NCBI RefSeq assembly: GCF_034653275.1
Contig: NZ_JAYEES010000004.1
Location: 1,426,001-1,490,000, forward strand
DNA: 64,000 nucleotides
Origin: Nitrospirillum sp034653275
GTDB lineage: Bacteria; Pseudomonadota; Alphaproteobacteria; Azospirillales; Azospirillaceae
Reading direction: 5' to 3'
Below are positions 43,944 through 52,766 of this stretch, piece by piece. The notes under the pieces were generated by a model. The model searched no databases. It had not been told where the DNA came from and saw only the letters and a list, made by a program, of their open reading frames with translations. Position 1 is the first letter of the stretch, and the number at the start of each line of letters is the position of its first letter. The position numbers and the translations under genes were made by a program.

Positions 43944-46346
43944 ATGAAACTGCGACACGCTCTACTTGCAGCCTCGGCGATCACGGCACTCCAGATGGGG
44001 ACGCCCGCCAAGGCGCAGCAAACCTCCCCCTCCTCCCCCGCGCCGGCGGCCACGCAAGACGCGCCGGCCAACGACGATCTTCTGGCCGAGGTGGTCGTAA
44101 CGGCCCGCCGCCGTGCGGAAAACCTGCAGGACGTGCCCATCGCCGTGACCGCCGTTTCCGGGGACGCCCTGACCCGCGATGGCGTGACCAATGTCCAGGA
44201 CCTCCAGTACCACGTACCCGCCCTGGCCATCACCAGCACCTTCTCCCAGCGCAACAACGTCGCGTTCTCCATGCGCGGCCAGCGCACGGAGGAAACGCAG
44301 CTGTTCACCGACCCGGCCGTCGGCACCTACTTCGCCGAAGTGGTGCAGCCCCGACCTTATGGCTTCAACACCGCCTTCTATGACCTGGAATCCGTCCAGG
44401 TGCTGCGCGGTGTCCAAGGCACCCTGTTCGGGCGCAACATGACGGGCGGCGCCGTGCTGGTGGAACCCGCCCACCCCAAGATGGACACCGTCGAGGGCGA
44501 GGTACGCGGAACCTTCGGCAACTACGACGCCCGCGAAGGCTACGCCATGCTGAACGTCCCCCTGGGCGACAAGTTCGCCCTGCGTATCGCGGGTGACGTC
44601 AACCGCCGCGAGGGATGGGCCACGGACGTTGGTTCCGGCCGCCACTACAACGACACCGACTACAATACCTTCCGCGCCTCCCTCATGGCCAAGCCGTGGG
44701 AAGGGGTGGAAAGCCTGACCATTTATGACTGGTATCGCAGCAATGAAAACGGCACCGCCGCGTTCCTGACCAGCATCGCGCAGCCCTCAGTGATCACCAA
44801 CTATGAGCAACTGCGCCAGGCTGGCATCATATCGACCAACATCCCAGCGGAATTCGCCCAGGCGCAGGCATTGTTCAAGGCGCACCCCTACACGTTGGAC
44901 ATGGGCGCCGGCGACGGCAGCAACCTGGACGCGTGGGGCAAGCCCTATGAGAAGACCAGCAACCAGGGCATCACCAACAAGACCACCATCGACCTGTCGG
45001 ATGACCTGACGCTGAAGAACATCTTCGGCTGGCGCCGCCTGACCCGCGACGTCGTGCAGGACTTTGACGGCCTGCCCGCCTTCATCATCACGCCCTACCA
45101 GTTCGCGCGCATCAGCAACTACAGCGAGGAGCTGCAGTTGCAGGGCAACGCCTTCAATAAGGACCTGACCTACATCCTGGGCGGCTATTTCTTCAAGGAA
45201 ACGGGCATCGACGGTTCCTACGCCAACACCCTGCCCCAGCTGGTGTTCGCCGGGGCCGGCGTGCCCCAGACCACGCCCGCGTCGCTGTTCATCCAGCAGC
45301 AGACCGGCCAGGGCTATTCCCAGTCCTACGCCGCCTTCGCCGCCGGCACCTATAAGTTCACGCCCGAGATCAGCCTGTCGTCCGGCATCCGCTACAATCT
45401 GGACCAGAAGAAGATCACGGTCACCAACGCGCTGCCCAACCTGAACAGCTGCCAGTTCGACGTGGACTTGGCCACGCCGGGCATCCAGTCCGTGCCCATG
45501 TCGCAGTGCGCCTTCAGCAATCATGCCGACTTCGCCCAGATCACCTACGACGCCACGCTGCAGTATGAGCCCAGCGACCACCTGACCACCTACGCCTCCT
45601 TCCGGCACGGCTATCGCTCCGGTGGTTTCTCCACCCGTGCGCAGAACTGGCTGCAGTTGCAGCCTTTCCGCCCGGAAAAGGTGGACGAGTATGAGATCGG
45701 CCTGAAGACCAACGGCCATCTGGGTGACGGCCGCTTCACCAGCAGCGCCTCCCTGTTCCTGCAAAACGGGTCGGACGTGCAGAAGCAGCGCGCGGCCAGC
45801 GTCGACACCAACGGCGACGGCATCCCCGACACCATCGTCACCGTCATCGACAACACGGCGGAGCAGCGCAACACCGGCGGCGAGCTGGAATTCACCTACA
45901 ACACGGATCTGTTCAGCCTGACCGGCTTCTACTCCTACGTGAATGTGGAGATCGAAAAGGGCGCGGCCGTCCTTAACGGTCTGCCGGAAATCGCCCAGCG
46001 CGGCATGCCGCGCCACCAGCTGGGCGTGACGGGCACCCTGTACGCCCCCATCGATCCCAGCCTGGGCCAGGCGATGTTCACCGCCAACTTCACCTGGCGC
46101 AGCCAGATCTACCTGGACGATTTCGAGGTCCAGGGCCTGCAGTCGCCCTATGGGCTGGTGAACATGCGGGTGGAGTGGAACGACATCAAACACACCGGCC
46201 TGAACGCCGCCCTGTTCTGCAACAACGTTCTGGACAAGCAGTACCGCGTCGGCGTGCTGGGCCTGATCGCCGAGGGCCTGGGCTTCCAGTCCAGCGTCTA
46301 TGGCGACCCCCGCATGTACGGCGTCCAGGTCGGCTACAAGTTCTAA
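43944..46346 (+). CDS. TonB-dependent outer-membrane receptor
   Basis: An 800-residue receptor. A signal peptide (about 1-24, ending PAKA) is followed by a low-complexity Pro/Ala/Ser stretch. A TonB-box-like EVVVTARRR sits at 49-57, then the plug domain (VQVLRGVQGTLFGRNMTGG) and a 22-strand-type barrel ending in Phe. The ATG at 43944 follows a GGGAGGA site. Receptors of this wording are common near catabolic clusters in alphaproteobacteria and take up hydrophobic carbon sources rather than siderophores. It heads a rightward operon with an aldehyde dehydrogenase, a CoA ligase and a P450. Confidence 0.95.
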   Translation: MKLRHALLAASAITALQMGTPAKAQQTSPSSPAPAATQDAPANDDLLAEVVVTARRRAENLQDVPIAVTAVSGDALTRDGVTNVQDLQYHVPALAITSTFSQRNNVAFSMRGQRTEETQLFTDPAVGTYFAEVVQPRPYGFNTAFYDLESVQVLRGVQGTLFGRNMTGGAVLVEPAHPKMDTVEGEVRGTFGNYDAREGYAMLNVPLGDKFALRIAGDVNRREGWATDVGSGRHYNDTDYNTFRASLMAKPWEGVESLTIYDWYRSNENGTAAFLTSIAQPSVITNYEQLRQAGIISTNIPAEFAQAQALFKAHPYTLDMGAGDGSNLDAWGKPYEKTSNQGITNKTTIDLSDDLTLKNIFGWRRLTRDVVQDFDGLPAFIITPYQFARISNYSEELQLQGNAFNKDLTYILGGYFFKETGIDGSYANTLPQLVFAGAGVPQTTPASLFIQQQTGQGYSQSYAAFAAGTYKFTPEISLSSGIRYNLDQKKITVTNALPNLNSCQFDVDLATPGIQSVPMSQCAFSNHADFAQITYDATLQYEPSDHLTTYASFRHGYRSGGFSTRAQNWLQLQPFRPEKVDEYEIGLKTNGHLGDGRFTSSASLFLQNGSDVQKQRAASVDTNGDGIPDTIVTVIDNTAEQRNTGGELEFTYNTDLFSLTGFYSYVNVEIEKGAAVLNGLPEIAQRGMPRHQLGVTGTLYAPIDPSLGQAMFTANFTWRSQIYLDDFEVQGLQSPYGLVNMRVEWNDIKHTGLNAALFCNNVLDKQYRVGVLGLIAEGLGFQSSVYGDPRMYGVQVGYKF

Positions 46347-46353
46347 CGGTCTC

Positions 46354-46395
46354 GGGCCCGGGCATGGTCACACCAGCCCGGGCCTTTTCCTTTTT
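46354..46395 (+). terminator. Rho-independent terminator after the TonB-dependent receptor
   Basis: Arms GGCCCGGGC (46355-46363) and GCCCGGGCC (46376-46384) form a perfect 9-bp stem, extended inward by TGGT/ACCA beyond a bulged A. The tail is TTTTCCTTTTT. This is the clearest intrinsic terminator in the window. It probably limits read-through from the receptor into the enzymes. Confidence 0.85.
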
Positions 46396-46416
46396 CGGAA
46401 TTGGGAGTTCCGCCCC

Positions 46417-47913
46417 ATGCCCCCCTCCACCCTCGTCAACCTCAGCCACCCCGATCGCCTGTTTATTGGCGGCGAATGGGTCAGCCCCCTGTCCAGCGCC
46501 GCGTTGGACATCGTCTCCCCGTCCACGGAACAGCTGGTGGGGCGTGTGGCCGAGGCCGGCCCGGCCGACATGGACCGCGCCGTGGCCGCCGCCCGGCACG
46601 CCTTCGACACCGGCCCTTGGCCCCGGATGACGGGGCCGGAGCGGGCCAAGATCCTCACGGCCATCGCCGACCGGCTGGAAGCCAGGGCTGATGATTTCGC
46701 CCACGCCTGGGCCTTGCAGGTCGGCATCCCCCTGCCCCAGGCGCAAGCGTCCGCGCGCATGGCCCGGGGCTATTTCGATTACTACGCCGACTTGGCGGCC
46801 CAGGGCTTTGAAGAGGTCCGGACACCGGCCCGGGGAGGTGCTTGCGTGGTGGTGCGTGAGCCGGTGGGCGTCGCCGCCGCCGTGGTGCCGTGGAACGCCC
46901 CCCTGGCCACCCTGCTGCTGAAGGTGGCGCCAGCGCTGGCCGCCGGCTGCGCCGTCATCGCCAAGCCGGCGCCGGAAACGCCGCTGGAGGCGCTGCTGCT
47001 GGCGGAATGCGCCGCCGCGGCCGGGCTGCCCGCCGGCGTGCTGTCGGTGGTCCCCTCCAACCGCGAGGCGGCGGATCACCTGATCCGGCACGACGGCGTC
47101 GACAAGGTCAGCTTCACCGGCTCGACCGCCGCCGGCCGCCACATCGCCGCCGTCTGCGCCGGCCGCATGACCCGCATCGCCATGGAACTGGGCGGCAAGT
47201 CGGCCGCCATCGTCCTGGAGGACGCGCCCGTCGAGACCGTCCTCAGCGGCGTGCTGCCCACGCTGATCGGGCTATGCGGCCAGCAGTGCGCCGCCTTCAG
47301 CCGCATCCTGGTGCCGCGCCGGCGCCTGGCGGACATCACCGAGGCCATGGCCGCCGCCTTCCAGGCCGTCCAGGTCGGGGATCCCTTCACTGCCGGCACC
47401 CAGATGGGGCCCCTGGTCGCCAAGCGCCAGATGGAACGGGTGCAGGGCTACATCGATCAGGGCCAGCACGACGGCGCCACGCTGGTGACGGGCGGCGGCC
47501 GCCCGGCGCATCTCGACCGCGGCTGGTTCGTGGCGCCCACCCTGTTCACCGGTGTGGACAACACCATGCCCCTGGCGCGGGAGGAGATCTTCGGGCCCGT
47601 GGGCAGCATCATCGCCTACGATAGCGAAGAGCAGGCCATCGCCATCGCCAACGACAGCCCCTATGGCCTGTCCGGTGGCGTGTTCACCCAGGACACGGAC
47701 CGGGCCTACGCCATAGCGCGGCGCGTTCGCACCGGCAACTTCACCCAGAACGGCCGGGTCATCGACTACACGATGCCCTACGGCGGCTTCAAACAGTCCG
47801 GCCTGGGCCGGGAAGGCGGCATCGAGGGGCTGCACGGCTTCACCGAGGTGAAGGCCGTGTTCCTGCCGCACGTTCCCGCCCACTTGGCGCCCAGCCATCT
47901 GGCATCCCGCTGA
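46417..47913 (+). CDS. NAD(P)-dependent aldehyde dehydrogenase
   Basis: A 498-residue ALDH. The cofactor region includes VVPWNAPLATLLLKVAPALA and the FTGSTAAGR turn. The general base Glu lies in MELGGKSAAIV and the nucleophilic Cys in CGQQCAAFSR. The ATG at 46417 has a GGGAG site 9 nt upstream. It oxidises an aldehyde, probably made by a GMC dehydrogenase or P450, to the acid used by the ligase encoded 34 bp downstream. Confidence 0.95.
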   Translation: MPPSTLVNLSHPDRLFIGGEWVSPLSSAALDIVSPSTEQLVGRVAEAGPADMDRAVAAARHAFDTGPWPRMTGPERAKILTAIADRLEARADDFAHAWALQVGIPLPQAQASARMARGYFDYYADLAAQGFEEVRTPARGGACVVVREPVGVAAAVVPWNAPLATLLLKVAPALAAGCAVIAKPAPETPLEALLLAECAAAAGLPAGVLSVVPSNREAADHLIRHDGVDKVSFTGSTAAGRHIAAVCAGRMTRIAMELGGKSAAIVLEDAPVETVLSGVLPTLIGLCGQQCAAFSRILVPRRRLADITEAMAAAFQAVQVGDPFTAGTQMGPLVAKRQMERVQGYIDQGQHDGATLVTGGGRPAHLDRGWFVAPTLFTGVDNTMPLAREEIFGPVGSIIAYDSEEQAIAIANDSPYGLSGGVFTQDTDRAYAIARRVRTGNFTQNGRVIDYTMPYGGFKQSGLGREGGIEGLHGFTEVKAVFLPHVPAHLAPSHLASR

Positions 47914-47947
47914 CCCTAAAAGCCTTTTCCCTCAAGGACCTTGCCTG

Positions 47948-49510
47948 ATGACCACCATCCCCGTCCTGCTCAGGACAGCCGCTCAGAAATACGGGGCCAA
48001 GCCGGCGCTCGTCAGCCGGACGGACGGGGCGACCAGCTTCGCCGCCCTGGACGTCCTGGCCGACCAGGTCGCCAAGGCCTTCCTGGGCGGCGGGCTGGCC
48101 AAGGGGGACAGGGTCGGGATCTGGGCCCCCAACATGGCGGAATGGGTGGCCGCCGCCGCCGGCGCGCAACGGGTGGGCGGCGTGATCGTGCCCCTGAATA
48201 CGCGCCTGAAGGGGGGCGAGGTGGCCGACATCGTCCGCCGGGCCGGCATCACCCGCCTGGTCAGCATCGGCGATTTCCTGAACCGCTATTACCCGGAGAT
48301 GCTGCGGTCCGAAGCCATGCCGGACCTGCGTGACGTCATCGTCCTGCGCAGTCCCCCCACCAAGCTCGCTGGCCGGGAGCGCACGTGGGACGCCTTCCTG
48401 GCCGATGGCGACACCATGACGGACGCGCAGCTGGCGGCCCGGGCGGCAGCCGTCACCCCCGACGACCGGGCCGACATCATGTTCACCTCCGGCACCACCG
48501 GCCAGGCCAAAGGGGCCTTGTTCGACCATAAGCGCTCGCTGGGCGGCGGCCGGGCTTGGCACGGCATCACCGGCATGACGGCCGATGACCGCTACTGCGT
48601 ATTCGGCCCCTTCTCCCACAACGCCTCTTACAAGGCGGGGTGGGTTTCGGGCCTGATGACCGGCAGCACCGTCTACTGGCCCGAGGCCTATGACGGCGAG
48701 GCCGTCCTGGATCTGATCGCCGCCAACCGCATCACCGTCATGGCCGCTCCGCCGACGGTGTGGCAGGAGGTCCTGGCCCATCCCAACCGCCCCGATTGGG
48801 ACATCAGCAGCCTGCGCTTTATCAGCACGGGCGGGACCACCATCCCCATGGAGCTGATGCGGCGCCTGCGGCGGGAACTGCCCGGCACCATCGTGTCTAC
48901 CGGCTACGGCATGACGGAATGCTGCGGCTCCGCCACCCAGACGCTGCCCGACGACGATATCGAGCGCGTGGCCCACACCGTGGGCAAGGCCATCCCGGGC
49001 ACGGAGGTGAGGGTGGCCGACCGCGCCAGCCGCCCTGTTCCAGCCGGCCAGGCGGGTGAAGTCCTGATCCGCGATGACAAGCTGCTGATCGAATATCTGG
49101 ACAGTCCCGAGGCCACCCGTGCCGCTCTGGACGCGGACGGCTGGCTGCACAGCGGGGACATCGGGGTCTTCGATGCCGACGGCTACCTCAAGATCACCGA
49201 CCGGCTGAAGGACATGTACATCGTCGGCGGCTTCAACGTCTATCCGGCGGAGATCGAGCGCCAGATGGGCAGCCTGGACGGCCTGCACGCCTGCGCCGTC
49301 GTCGGCGTGCCGGACGGCCGCCTGGGCGAGGTCGGCCATGCCTTCATCGTGCGGAGCGCCGGCTCCACGCTGACCGAGGCCGAGGTCATCGCCTGGAGCA
49401 AGACCAACCTCGCCAACTACAAGGTGCCGCGCGGCGTCACCTTCGTCGACGCGCTGCCCATGAACGCCACCGGTAAGATCCTCAAGTTCGCCCTGAAACA
49501 AATGTTGTGA
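47948..49510 (+). CDS. AMP-dependent acyl-CoA synthetase (FadD3-like class)
   Basis: A 520-residue CoA ligase with the P-loop-like IMFTSGTTGQAKGALF, the adenylate motif TGYGMTECCGS, the hinge DRLKDMYIVGGFNVYPAEIE and the C-terminal Lys in MNATGKILK. Its overall shape is close to ligases for cyclic or short alkanoates such as FadD3, but that specificity is only a suggestion. It is intact, unlike the ligase at 21707. It follows the aldehyde dehydrogenase and precedes a P450 by 34 bp. Confidence 0.94.
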   Translation: MTTIPVLLRTAAQKYGAKPALVSRTDGATSFAALDVLADQVAKAFLGGGLAKGDRVGIWAPNMAEWVAAAAGAQRVGGVIVPLNTRLKGGEVADIVRRAGITRLVSIGDFLNRYYPEMLRSEAMPDLRDVIVLRSPPTKLAGRERTWDAFLADGDTMTDAQLAARAAAVTPDDRADIMFTSGTTGQAKGALFDHKRSLGGGRAWHGITGMTADDRYCVFGPFSHNASYKAGWVSGLMTGSTVYWPEAYDGEAVLDLIAANRITVMAAPPTVWQEVLAHPNRPDWDISSLRFISTGGTTIPMELMRRLRRELPGTIVSTGYGMTECCGSATQTLPDDDIERVAHTVGKAIPGTEVRVADRASRPVPAGQAGEVLIRDDKLLIEYLDSPEATRAALDADGWLHSGDIGVFDADGYLKITDRLKDMYIVGGFNVYPAEIERQMGSLDGLHACAVVGVPDGRLGEVGHAFIVRSAGSTLTEAEVIAWSKTNLANYKVPRGVTFVDALPMNATGKILKFALKQML

Positions 49511-49544
49511 CCGTCACCGGTGACCCGTCGCAAGGAGGGAAAGT

Positions 49545-50738
49545 ATGACCGCGATCCCCAAGCCCGCCCATGTCCCACCGGAGCGCGTCATTGACGTCAA
49601 CATCTTCGATCTGCCTGGCGGGACGGAGGACGCGCAACTCGCGTGGAAGGGGTTGGGCAGGAACCACCAGTTGCTATGGACACCCCATCATGGCGGCCAC
49701 TGGATCGCGACCAGCGGTGACTTGATCGAGCGGATCTACCGCACGTCGGAGGTGTTCTCGAACCGGGAAGTCGGCATACCGCCCAAGAAATTTCTGGTCG
49801 AAATGCTGCCGATCCAGCGGGACGGCGCCTCGCATAAGGCCTTCCGCGCCCTCATCGACCCGGCGCTGCGGCCGGCCGCCGTGCAGCAGTACGGCGTCCT
49901 GGCGCGTGACCTGGCGATAAGGATCATCGAGGAGCTTCAGCCCAAGGGTGCCTGCGAGTTCGTCACCGACTTCTCGCTGGTCATGCCGCTGTCCATCTTC
50001 CTGTCCATCGTGAACCTGCCGGTCGATGACCGCGAAGAACTGCATGCCCTGGCCCGAGCCTCCTCCCGCTCGCCCACCGCCCAGCAGCGTCAGACGGCTT
50101 TCCAGCAGATCCTCGACTATCTCGAACGGTGGATCGCCAAGCGGCGTGCCGAGCCGGGCGACGACCTACTGTCGACCATCATTCACAGCCAGATTGACGG
50201 CCGCCCCCTGACCCATGCGGAAGTCCTGGGCATGAGCACATTGCTCATGTTCGCGGGCCTCGACACGGTCGCCTCCATGATGGCCTTCGTGATGCGCTAC
50301 CTGGCCGATCATCCGGGGCATCGCCGCTGGATCATCGAGAACCCGCAGCAGATTTCCTACGCCGTCGAGGAACTAATGCGCCGGCACGGCGTCGCCAACA
50401 ACGTCCGGACCGCAACGCAAGACGTGGAACTGGATGGCGTCCTGCTGCGCGCGGGCGACCTGATCGTCGTTCCCAACTGCCTGCACGGCCTGGACGAACA
50501 GCAGTTCGCGCATGCCGGGGACGTCGACTTCACCCGTGTGCCCAAGGCCAACGGCACCTTCGGTTGGGGACCGCATCGTTGCGCCGGCGCCAATCTGGCG
50601 CGGATGGAGATGCGCATCCTGCTGGAAGAGTGGCTGAAGCGCATTCCCGACTTCGAGGTCGACCACACGAAATCGGTGGTGCAGCAGACAGGCACCGTCA
50701 ACGGCGTGCTTCAGCTGCCGCTGTGTTGGGCGGCGTAG
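49545..50738 (+). CDS. Cytochrome P450 (CYP101-like)
   Basis: A 397-residue soluble P450. The I-helix oxygen-activation motif reads AGLDTVAS, the K-helix pair lies in EELMRRH, and the haem loop FGWGPHRCAGANLAR carries the thiolate C346. The N-terminal wording (PGGTEDAQLAWKGL, HGGHWIATSG) is shared with the P450 at 57943, so the two are paralogues of the camphor-hydroxylase class. A strong AGGAGGG site precedes the ATG. It needs a ferredoxin and reductase; a ferredoxin is encoded at 55511. Confidence 0.95.
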   Translation: MTAIPKPAHVPPERVIDVNIFDLPGGTEDAQLAWKGLGRNHQLLWTPHHGGHWIATSGDLIERIYRTSEVFSNREVGIPPKKFLVEMLPIQRDGASHKAFRALIDPALRPAAVQQYGVLARDLAIRIIEELQPKGACEFVTDFSLVMPLSIFLSIVNLPVDDREELHALARASSRSPTAQQRQTAFQQILDYLERWIAKRRAEPGDDLLSTIIHSQIDGRPLTHAEVLGMSTLLMFAGLDTVASMMAFVMRYLADHPGHRRWIIENPQQISYAVEELMRRHGVANNVRTATQDVELDGVLLRAGDLIVVPNCLHGLDEQQFAHAGDVDFTRVPKANGTFGWGPHRCAGANLARMEMRILLEEWLKRIPDFEVDHTKSVVQQTGTVNGVLQLPLCWAA

Positions 50739-50772
50739 CCTCCCAGCCCTCAAAACAAAATAACCAGGGAGG
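50739..50772 (+). promoter_or_regulatory. Possible RBS-sequestering hairpin before the small ORF
   Basis: CCTCCC at 50739-50744, just past the P450 stop, is complementary to GGGAGG at 50767-50772, the ribosome site of the small protein. The A-rich loop is 22 nt. It could modulate translation of the small gene. Confidence 0.3.
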
Positions 50773-50780
50773 AGTGGGTG

Positions 50781-51011
50781 ATGAAAACGCGTGTGGAGGG
50801 CACATCAACCAGCCGCAAGCCCGGCCGACCCAGCATCACGTTGGGTCTTACGGTCGCGTCACTGACATTTGGGATGTGCTGGGCGGCATTCGACACCAAC
50901 CTGGATGCCATCACCCATCTGGCCGAGGGCGTCCGCAATCATCCCATCGACTATTTGCCGCAAGGCCTGGTCGACCGCAGCGCCGTGTGCAACGGCATGC
51001 ACCTGTGCTGA
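50781..51011 (+). CDS. Small hypothetical protein with one hydrophobic segment
   Basis: A 76-residue protein of no family I recognise. Residues 1-17 are basic and polar. A hydrophobic stretch at about 19-37 (ITLGLTVASLTFGMCWAAF) could be a membrane span or uncleaved signal. The polar tail ends with two Cys (CNGMHLC). A very strong GGGAGGAG site at the right spacing argues that it is translated. It lies 42 bp after the P450 in the same direction. Its role is unknown; it could anchor or assist the P450. Confidence 0.6.
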   Translation: MKTRVEGTSTSRKPGRPSITLGLTVASLTFGMCWAAFDTNLDAITHLAEGVRNHPIDYLPQGLVDRSAVCNGMHLC

Positions 51012-51259
51012 GAGCGGAACGACGGGGTCCCCAACCCCATAGGGGCCAACTTTGAAGTGACGGTCAGAATCGGTCTATGATTCACGAGGAGGATGGCCTT
51101 CCAAGAACGATCCCCATTTTGACAGCTCATAGTCGGAACTTGGCCTTTTCCTGCCGGGCCGCTATCGGGAGCTGCGAAGCGGATCGTTGCCTCTCGCTAT
51201 GCCACGGGCCGCCCCAAAATGGTATTCCGAAGAACCTTCACCGGCTGCCTTGTCATGCG
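51012..51259. other. Non-coding gap between the P450 operon and the HxlR gene
   Basis: 248 bp with no convincing gene. It is less GC-rich than its surroundings. Short frames exist but lack ribosome sites and family features. It may mark the boundary of an inserted HxlR/NmrA segment. Confidence 0.4.
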
Positions 51260-51697
51260 TTAAGGCTCTTCGCCGATGCGGTTTCGGTCGAATTTTTCTC
51301 GCGCCGCCCGAAAGCTATCCACGTTCTCGACAATCCACGTCCATAGAGGGACCATCCGGACCAGCAGTTCCAGGCCGGTGTCGGATAGCGCGTACTCCAC
51401 GTGAGGAACGACCTCCTCGAAGTCGTGGCGGATCACCAAACCATCGCGCTCCAGATGGCGGAGGGTGCGCGTTAGCATCCGTTGCGTAACACCGTGCATG
51501 CGCCGGCCAATTTCGGTATGGCGGAGTTGACCGTACACACCAAGCGTGTGGATGACCCCAAGCGACCAGCGATTTCCGGCATGGGCCAGCACCTCCCGCC
51601 GTACCCCGTCATCATCATCCCTCAGACCGTCGCAGACGGTCTGAGAGTATTTGAGGACGTCCTCGTGGCTTAACGATCTAGCAGCGGTATCACGCAT
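51260..51697 (-). CDS. HxlR-family transcriptional regulator
   Basis: A 145-residue winged-helix regulator. Conserved HxlR features are NRWSLGVIHTLGVYGQLRHTEI, RMLTRTLRHLERDGLV and PHVEYALSDTG. The start at 51697 follows a GAAGGGCAC site; an ATG at 51718 has none. It diverges from an NmrA-like reductase across 71 bp. HxlR proteins commonly repress an adjacent oxidoreductase and sense reactive electrophiles or quinones, so that gene is the likely target. Confidence 0.92.
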   Translation of the reverse strand: MRDTAARSLSHEDVLKYSQTVCDGLRDDDDGVRREVLAHAGNRWSLGVIHTLGVYGQLRHTEIGRRMHGVTQRMLTRTLRHLERDGLVIRHDFEEVVPHVEYALSDTGLELLVRMVPLWTWIVENVDSFRAAREKFDRNRIGEEP

Positions 51698-51768
51698 GTG
51701 CCCTTCTTTCGCGCTCATCGATGGACTGCCATATCAAGGCGGCAACCCATCCTGAACGAGTTAGAACG

Positions 51769-52725
51769 ATGAATGACGCTGTTTCCACGATGAAGTCACG
51801 GAATATCCTCGTGCTGGGTGCCGGCGAGCTTGGAATGCCGGTCCTCCGCAATCTGGCGCGGCGCGCAAAGAACATCGACGGAGCTAGGATCAGCGTTCTG
51901 CTTCGCGCCAGCGCCGTTCAGTCCGACGACCCCGCCAAGCGGCGCGATGTCGCCGAAATCCGCGAGGCGGGTATCGAAATCGTCGTGGGCGACCTGGTGA
52001 ACAGCTCGATCGACGAGTTGGCATCGGTGTTCTCAAGCTATGACACGGTGATTGGCTGTGCTGGCTATGCGGCCGGTATCAACACGCCGATGAAGCTCGC
52101 CAAAGCCGCATTGCAATCCGGGATCCCGCGTTACTTTCCGTGGCAGTTCGGTGTCGATTTCGAAGCGATCGGTCGCGGCGGCCCGCAAGACATCTTCGAC
52201 GCCCAGCTCGATGTGCGCGAACTGCTACGCTCGCAGGACAAGACCGATTGGGTCATCATCTCCACCGGCATGTTCATGAGCTATCTGTTCGAGCCTGAAT
52301 TCGGTGTCGTAGACCTGGAGAACAGCGAGGTCCACGCGCTCGGCGGTCTCGAAAATGCCGTGACGCTGACGACGCCAGACGACATCGGGGTGCTGACCGC
52401 CGAAATCGTATTCTTCGAGCCGACGATCCGCAACGAGATCGTCTTCCTTGCCGGAGACACCGTCACCTATCGCCAGGTTGCGGACAGGCTTGAGGCGACG
52501 CTGGGCCGTCCCTTCAGCCGATCCGAATGGACCGTGCCCTTCCTGATGGAGGAGCTGGCAAACGATCCGCAGAACATGATGCGCAAATATCGGGCGGCCT
52601 TCGCCATGGGCCGCGGTGTTGCCTGGGGCAAGGCAGGCACGTTTAACGAACGCGAGGGCATTCTGGTCACCGACGTATCGTCCTGGATCGAAGCGAACCT
52701 GAAGCCCGGGCGGTGCAACGCGTAA
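51769..52725 (+). CDS. NmrA-like/atypical SDR NAD(P)-binding oxidoreductase
   Basis: A 318-residue atypical SDR. The N-terminal cofactor motif reads LVLGAGELGMPVLRNL and the PWQFGVDFEA segment is typical of the isoflavone-reductase/NmrA group. No classical Y-x3-K was found. The ATG at 51769 is chosen by family length; its ribosome site is weak, and an ATG at 51790 is possible. It faces the HxlR gene and is probably its target. Function may be detoxification rather than catabolism. Confidence 0.85.
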   Translation: MNDAVSTMKSRNILVLGAGELGMPVLRNLARRAKNIDGARISVLLRASAVQSDDPAKRRDVAEIREAGIEIVVGDLVNSSIDELASVFSSYDTVIGCAGYAAGINTPMKLAKAALQSGIPRYFPWQFGVDFEAIGRGGPQDIFDAQLDVRELLRSQDKTDWVIISTGMFMSYLFEPEFGVVDLENSEVHALGGLENAVTLTTPDDIGVLTAEIVFFEPTIRNEIVFLAGDTVTYRQVADRLEATLGRPFSRSEWTVPFLMEELANDPQNMMRKYRAAFAMGRGVAWGKAGTFNEREGILVTDVSSWIEANLKPGRCNA

Positions 52726-52766
52726 GCGCACGGCAGCCCCCGTTGCGGCGCCTCAAGACACCGGGC

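Noticed and set aside
47840..49501. A 553-codon open frame on the minus strand
   Set aside because: It lies opposite the CoA ligase and is a mirror frame of GC-rich codons. It has no motif and no ribosome site.
51077..51346. A possible 89-residue gene in the gap before HxlR
   Set aside because: No ribosome site, no family likeness, and it runs into the antisense of the HxlR coding region.
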